28,039 nt of DNA, taken from positions 1-28,039 of the forward strand of contig CAAGRP010000354.1 of assembly GCA_900772685.1 (NCBI GenBank). Direction: 5' to 3'. A model generated the notes under the pieces. That model searched no databases. It was not told the origin of the DNA and worked only from the letters and a program-made list of their open reading frames with translations. Below, piece by piece: positions 24,283 to 28,039 of the stretch. Position 1 is the first letter of the stretch, and each line of letters begins with the position of its first letter. The position numbers and the translations under genes are program-made. This stretch comes from Lachnospiraceae bacterium. Lineage in GTDB: Bacteria > Bacillota > Clostridia > Lachnospirales > Lachnospiraceae.

Positions 24283-25050
24283 ATGCTTAATTCAGGCAAA
24301 AAATTCAAAACAAACTCTCTTCCGGGAGAAAGAATAAAAAGAAAGAAAAACCTCAGTTCCCCGATGATGAGGCCTATCTATCCCGAGAAAAAGGCATCCT
24401 TCTGCATCCTGAAAAAAGGAGCTTTAACAGTAGAGGCCGCACTGTTCGTTCCGCTGTTTGTCATGATCACTGTCTGCATAATAAGCATTATGGGAGTGTA
24501 CTCAGGTACTCTTAAGACCATGATATCCCTAAGGGAAAAAAGCGAAAAGACGGCACAGGCGGCGTCATTTACGGGAGAGGACATATGGATATCGCTTCCC
24601 GAGACCCTAAGCTACAGGCCGTTTTACCTGCCGAAGATGCTTGAAGGAATGAACATAGTTTGCATGGGCAGGGCAAGGGCATGGACAGGAAGAGATAAGG
24701 GTGCAGACGGCGACAGTCTTTTTAATGATGCAAGATATGTGTATGTTGCCGAAAACGGAAGGGTTTATCACACATCGTCAAAATGCTCGCACATCTGTCT
24801 TAGCATCCATGCCGTATCGCATGGAGATGTAGGACATATGAGAAACGAGAACGGAGGGAGATATAAAGCATGCGAGAAGTGTGTCGGAAACGGCAGCAGG
24901 GCAGAAACTCTTTATGTAACGGATGACGGTGACAGATTCCATAATTCTCTTACATGCAGCGGATTGAAAAGGACGGTTAAGATGGTTGACATAAACGAGG
25001 TTCAGGGATTGGGAGAATGTTCCGGATGCAGGGCGCAAAGATTGCGGTAA
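24283..25050 (+). CDS. TadE-like pseudopilin with two C-terminal His/Cys modules
   Basis: 255 aa. A 46-residue basic leader ends KKG, followed by ALTVEAALFVPLFVMITVCI, a pilin-type segment with Glu at +5 (E51). The extracellular C-terminal part has two similar modules: YVAENGRVYH with H163, C168 and C197-x2-C200; and YVTDDGDRFH with H220, C225 and C246-x2-C249. The H-x4-C...C-x2-C pattern resembles Ada-type or similar small zinc-binding modules often written 'YH...C...C..C'. Plain TadE proteins lack it. GGAGG lies 10 bases before the ATG, and the next gene starts inside its 3' end. Metal binding is inference. Confidence 0.8.
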   Translation: MLNSGKKFKTNSLPGERIKRKKNLSSPMMRPIYPEKKASFCILKKGALTVEAALFVPLFVMITVCIISIMGVYSGTLKTMISLREKSEKTAQAASFTGEDIWISLPETLSYRPFYLPKMLEGMNIVCMGRARAWTGRDKGADGDSLFNDARYVYVAENGRVYHTSSKCSHICLSIHAVSHGDVGHMRNENGGRYKACEKCVGNGSRAETLYVTDDGDRFHNSLTCSGLKRTVKMVDINEVQGLGECSGCRAQRLR

Positions 25051-25439
25051 CGGTGTTCCTTACAGTAAACAGCATAAACGATATAAGAAATGGTGAAATA
25101 TTTCTGATACCGTCGGCGGCAATGCTTGTATCAGGACTGCTGATATCTGTGCTTGTATATAATATGAGCCCGGCAGATGTGATAAAGGCCATTATACCGG
25201 GAATTATCCTGATGTTATTATCTGCTTTATGCAAGGGACGGATAGGATGCGGAGACGGGGTGATTGTCTGTGCATCAGGAGCATGGCTCGGAAATGAAGA
25301 AACGTTGTATATGCTGACGGCTGCATTTTTTACCGCTTCACTTGCCGGTATCGTGCTTATACTGTCAGGCTCAAAAAAACGAACTCTTCCATTTGTACCT
25401 TTTATGCTTTTGGGTGAGGTTTTTGTATGGATGATTTGA
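25026..25439 (+). CDS. Second A24-type prepilin peptidase, compact
   Basis: About 137 aa membrane protein with both aspartate motifs of A24 peptidases: NSINDIRNGEIFLIP near the start and GCGDG in the middle, then PFVPFMLLG near the end, as in type IV prepilin peptidases. It is shorter than the first copy. Two in-frame ATGs exist (25017 and 25026); 25026 is preferred because GGGAG lies 10 bases upstream, whereas it abuts 25017. It overlaps both neighbours (pseudopilin genes). A second peptidase in the same operon suggests different prepilin clients. Confidence 0.8.
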   Translation: MQGAKIAVTVFLTVNSINDIRNGEIFLIPSAAMLVSGLLISVLVYNMSPADVIKAIIPGIILMLLSALCKGRIGCGDGVIVCASGAWLGNEETLYMLTAAFFTASLAGIVLILSGSKKRTLPFVPFMLLGEVFVWMI

Positions 25440-25879
25440 AGAAAGGCAGACTGCAGCAGATAAAAAAGGCGTCATTTACCGTCGAGGCCGCCGTGCTGGT
25501 ACCGGTGGCGGCTATGATCGTTGCAGTACTCATAGGATATATATACTTTATGCACAACACGGTATGTGCATATGGAGCTGCGGCCGAAGCCCTGTTTTAT
25601 GCGGAGCAGTGCATAGGGGAGGATGATGACAGGAGCTCAAGGCTTGAGGAAAGACTCGGAACAAGAAGCTTGGAGATGCCGATAGAAGAGTTTTCATATA
25701 AAGGCGACACAGGCAGCCGGCATACGGAAGCGGAGGTTTCGGATTCGTTGCTCCAAGGCGTTTTCGGAGAGCTGTTTTCATACAGACACTCTGTAAAGCT
25801 CGAGCATAACAGACCGGCAGGACTTAAAAGACTGCAGTGGATAGCAAAGCATGCGGCAGACAGTGCGGATAATGATTAA
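25427..25879 (+). CDS. Second TadE-like pseudopilin
   Basis: 150 aa. A short basic leader (MDDLKKGRLQQIKKA) precedes SFTVEAAVLVPVAAMIVAVLIGYIYF, a pilin-type helix with Glu20 at +5 if cleaved after Ala15. The remaining about 100 residues are soluble, acidic in the middle, with no recognised domain. It overlaps the second peptidase gene by 13 bases, with GAGG upstream. Likely a minor pseudopilin of the Tad pilus; no other function is suggested by the sequence. Confidence 0.8.
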   Translation: MDDLKKGRLQQIKKASFTVEAAVLVPVAAMIVAVLIGYIYFMHNTVCAYGAAAEALFYAEQCIGEDDDRSSRLEERLGTRSLEMPIEEFSYKGDTGSRHTEAEVSDSLLQGVFGELFSYRHSVKLEHNRPAGLKRLQWIAKHAADSADND

Positions 25880-25894
25880 GGATTGGAGCTTTTT

Positions 25895-27136
25895 ATGACG
25901 TCAAACTTAAGGCAGGGATTGCATCACAGATATCTGGTCATAAAAGATGATGACAACATAAAGGACTGCGGCTACAGAGTAAGGATGATCACCGAAAACA
26001 GGATCAACGGATTTGCGGATTGCAGTACGGAGAACGTGAACGGACGTGATATATATAAATATCTGATCCCGGACGAATACATAAGTGCAGGAGCCTACGT
26101 TGAACGCTTTCATGCATCAGGAGAATTTATCAGGATACTTTTGTCGGCGCTTTTTGATGCGGCAGGTGAGTTATACAGATATCTTCTGGAGCCGGACGGT
26201 ATATTGCCGGAGCTTGAAAATATATTTATCCTGCCGGGGAACGGAGACATATTGTTTTGCTATTATCCTTGTCAGACAGAGGACTTTGATGAAAAATGCA
26301 GGCATCTGAGTGAGGAGCTTATTCATTTTCTTGATCACAATGATAAGGAAGCAGTGGAAAAGGGATACGGGTTTTATAAGCTGTGTGCAGTGGGAAGCGT
26401 TACGGCGGAAAAGATAAGCAGGCTCTTGTATATGGATACAGAAAAAAACAGACAGCCGTTAAATGAGCCGATTACAGATGAAAAACCTGGGGATGAGGAC
26501 GATGAGGTCACGGGAATCCTTAACGATGAGGATGAAAAAGGCAGATATGATTTCTTGTTTGAAGAGCCAAAGGATAAGAGAATCGGCGAAAGACCGGGGA
26601 TATTCAAGAGGTTAAAGAAGCTGTTTTCTGGCGGGAGGGATAAGAAAAATAAAAGAAATAAAAAGTATTCGGAAAATGATATTATGCCGGATGCAGGGCG
26701 GTACAAAGATTATCAGGATTTCGATAAAACGGAATTATTGACCGATGAAGACCCGAATGAAACAGTGCTGCTTGAAAGAAAGGAAAATGTATCTGTAAGG
26801 GCATGGCTCGTTCCGCAGAACGATTTTAAAACAGAGAGTATTCCTCTGGAAAAAGACGGATATATGATCGGCAAGGATGTTTCGGACGAGGACATAAGGA
26901 TAGACGGACAGACCGTAAGCCGGTATCATGCAAGGCTTAGCTGGGAAAAAGACAGCTATACGATAACGGATCTGGCATCAAAAAACGGCACGGCTGTGAA
27001 CAACAGAAGGCTTTCTCCGGGAGAAGAATGCTTATTGTCCGACAGGGATGAGATAATGCTTGCGGATAAATGCTTTATATACAGCAGGGTTACGATCTTA
27101 GATGTTGCGAATAAAAATAACCGGGTTTATACTTAA
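25895..27136 (+). CDS. FHA-domain protein with DUF6382-like N-terminus
   Basis: 413 aa cytoplasmic protein. The N-terminal part (about 1-200; GLHHRYLVIKDDD, FLDHNDKEA) matches the DUF6382-type domain that accompanies Tad loci in Clostridia. A charged Lys/Asp linker (about 200-300) follows, then an FHA domain (about 320-395) with YMIGKDVSDEDIRI, VSRYHARL and DLASKNGTAVNN, all the phosphothreonine-binding landmarks. The ATG at 25895 has GGAG 6 bases upstream and is chosen over an in-frame TTG at 25883. Last gene of the pilus operon, so it may link pilus assembly to Ser/Thr kinase signalling. That link is inference. Confidence 0.82.
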   Translation: MTSNLRQGLHHRYLVIKDDDNIKDCGYRVRMITENRINGFADCSTENVNGRDIYKYLIPDEYISAGAYVERFHASGEFIRILLSALFDAAGELYRYLLEPDGILPELENIFILPGNGDILFCYYPCQTEDFDEKCRHLSEELIHFLDHNDKEAVEKGYGFYKLCAVGSVTAEKISRLLYMDTEKNRQPLNEPITDEKPGDEDDEVTGILNDEDEKGRYDFLFEEPKDKRIGERPGIFKRLKKLFSGGRDKKNKRNKKYSENDIMPDAGRYKDYQDFDKTELLTDEDPNETVLLERKENVSVRAWLVPQNDFKTESIPLEKDGYMIGKDVSDEDIRIDGQTVSRYHARLSWEKDSYTITDLASKNGTAVNNRRLSPGEECLLSDRDEIMLADKCFIYSRVTILDVANKNNRVYT

Positions 27137-27161
27137 GAAAACTCGAAAGGAATCATAGGAC

Positions 27162-27569
27162 ATGGATTGTATTTTTTGTAAGATAGCAAACGGTGAGATC
27201 CCGGCGGCATCTTTATATGAAGATGAAGACTTTAATGTGATACTCGACCTTGGACCTGCTACGAGAGGACACGCGCTGATACTTCCTAAGAAGCATTATG
27301 CCGATCTTTTTGAGCTTCCTGAGGAAGAGGCAAAGAAAGCAGTGGCTCTTGCAAAGAAGCTGCTTCCGGCAATGAAAAAAGGATTGAAATGTGACGGCAT
27401 CCAGCTTGTTCAGAATAACGGAGAAGCAGCAGGACAGACGGTATTTCACTATCATCTTCATATGATACCCACATATAAAGAAGACGGTCCCGGAGCAAGA
27501 TGGAAGCCGGGTACTCTTTCGGATGAAGACAAGAAGCTCATACCGGAGCTTATAAAAGCAGAGCTGTGA
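27162..27569 (+). CDS. HIT-family nucleotide-binding protein
   Basis: 135 aa histidine-triad hydrolase of the Hint/PKCI group, likely acting on nucleoside phosphoramidates or AMP-linked small molecules. The HIT motif is HYHLHMIP (H96, H98, H100), with CIFCKI at the start and GHALILPKKHYAD in the middle. Length is normal. It begins 25 bases after the FHA gene, with AAAGGA upstream; co-transcription with the pilus operon is possible but it is a widespread housekeeping gene. Its TGA stop is directly adjacent to the TGA of the convergent murG gene (sequence TGATCA), with no intergenic base. Confidence 0.92.
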   Translation: MDCIFCKIANGEIPAASLYEDEDFNVILDLGPATRGHALILPKKHYADLFELPEEEAKKAVALAKKLLPAMKKGLKCDGIQLVQNNGEAAGQTVFHYHLHMIPTYKEDGPGARWKPGTLSDEDKKLIPELIKAEL

Positions 27570-28039
27570 TCAGCCCTGCTTTTCATTTTTTTCTATAAGT
27601 GAGATTATCATTGATGTTGAATCGGTATTTACACTGCTGTTCATGGCATCGATATATTTCTGTCTGTTATCGTATAGAGACGAAACTGCCTGCAAAAAGC
27701 TTTCGGCAGTAAGAACTTCCTCTTCTATGACCATGCTGAAGCCCTGCTTTTCAAAGGATTTGGCATTTAAGACCTGATCACCCCTGCTGGCCTTTGCCGA
27801 AAGCGGAATCAGAAGATTAGGCTTTGAAAGAGAACAGATTTCCGATATCGCGTTTGCTCCCGCACGCGATATAACGATGGAAGAAAGTGCAAACATATCA
27901 GCAAGCTCTTTTTTGATATATTCATACTGCCTGTAGCCGGGTGTATCGTTAAGGGTCTGATCAAGCTTTCCCTTTCCGCAGAGGTGGATGACATTGAACT
28001 ATTCAAGAAGCTCTGCATCAAGTATGCCCAAGAAATTCA
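27570..28039 (-). pseudogene. murG: murG-like 3' part, interrupted by in-frame TAG, runs off window
   Basis: C-terminal part of a UDP-GlcNAc transferase of lipid II synthesis. Conserved FNVIHLCGKGKLD, GYRQYEYIKKELADMF and VISRAGANAISE are followed by KPNLLIPLS and ASRGDQVLNA, all MurG signatures. The same frame continues upstream (FLGILDAELLE) past a TAG at 27999-28001 where MurG normally has a Lys or Gln codon. No indel is needed, so it is a single nonsense change, either genuine or a base error near the end of the sequence. The start lies beyond the window. Without the upstream part it could not bind the lipid acceptor. A second functional MurG may exist elsewhere. Confidence 0.65.

Overview
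The window looks like a chromosomal segment of a Gram-positive, moderately low-GC anaerobe, most likely a gut Lachnospiraceae-type Clostridia. This is inferred from AGGAGG-type ribosome sites, a sortase (SPQTG) substrate, a TnpV-type transposon protein, a Gram-positive Tad pilus locus with DUF5702-like and FHA proteins and no secretin, and a MurG of firmicute type. No rRNA, tRNA or CRISPR array was seen.

Region 1 (39-9225) is a carbohydrate-catabolism locus. A LysR regulator, apparently started from a rare ATC codon, diverges from an SDR dehydrogenase, a split transketolase (TK1), a zinc alcohol dehydrogenase and a GPH-family sugar symporter. After a terminator-like hairpin come a PurF-derived phosphoribosyltransferase lacking the glutaminase half, and a second, more canonical split transketolase (TK2). 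TK1 keeps its ThDP and catalytic residues but has Leu where transketolases have the substrate-sensing Asp of the GEDG-x-TH motif. No kinase, isomerase or aldolase is present. I infer a polyol or unusual ketose pathway: uptake by the symporter, oxidation by one or both dehydrogenases, C2 transfer by TK1, and routing of products into the pentose phosphate/PRPP pool by TK2. This is the strongest candidate for an undescribed system here.

Region 2 (about 9300-12960) looks like an acquired island. It has a long imperfect inverted repeat at its left side, a sortase-anchored repeat protein, a TetR regulator with its own promoter and operator-like palindrome, and a tnpV gene broken by two TAA codons.

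Region 3 (13018-16870) is a sugar ABC importer operon on the minus strand (binding lipoprotein, then double ATPase, then permease). It has a good promoter, a LacI-type palindrome at the expected transcription start, and a stable hairpin between the binding protein and ATPase genes. A TraX-like membrane protein gene (16986-17669) follows.

Region 4 (17736-27136) is a complete-looking Tad/Flp pilus operon behind an extended -10 promoter: prepilin peptidase, TadZ, TadA, TadB, a TadC with an inserted Ig-like segment, a 55-residue Flp pilin, a DUF5702-like protein, a TadE-like protein with two His/Cys modules, a second prepilin peptidase, a second TadE-like pseudopilin, and an FHA protein. Most genes overlap or nearly touch, which implies one transcript. 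A HIT-family protein gene follows. On the opposite strand, a MurG 3' part carrying an in-frame TAG runs off the window edge.
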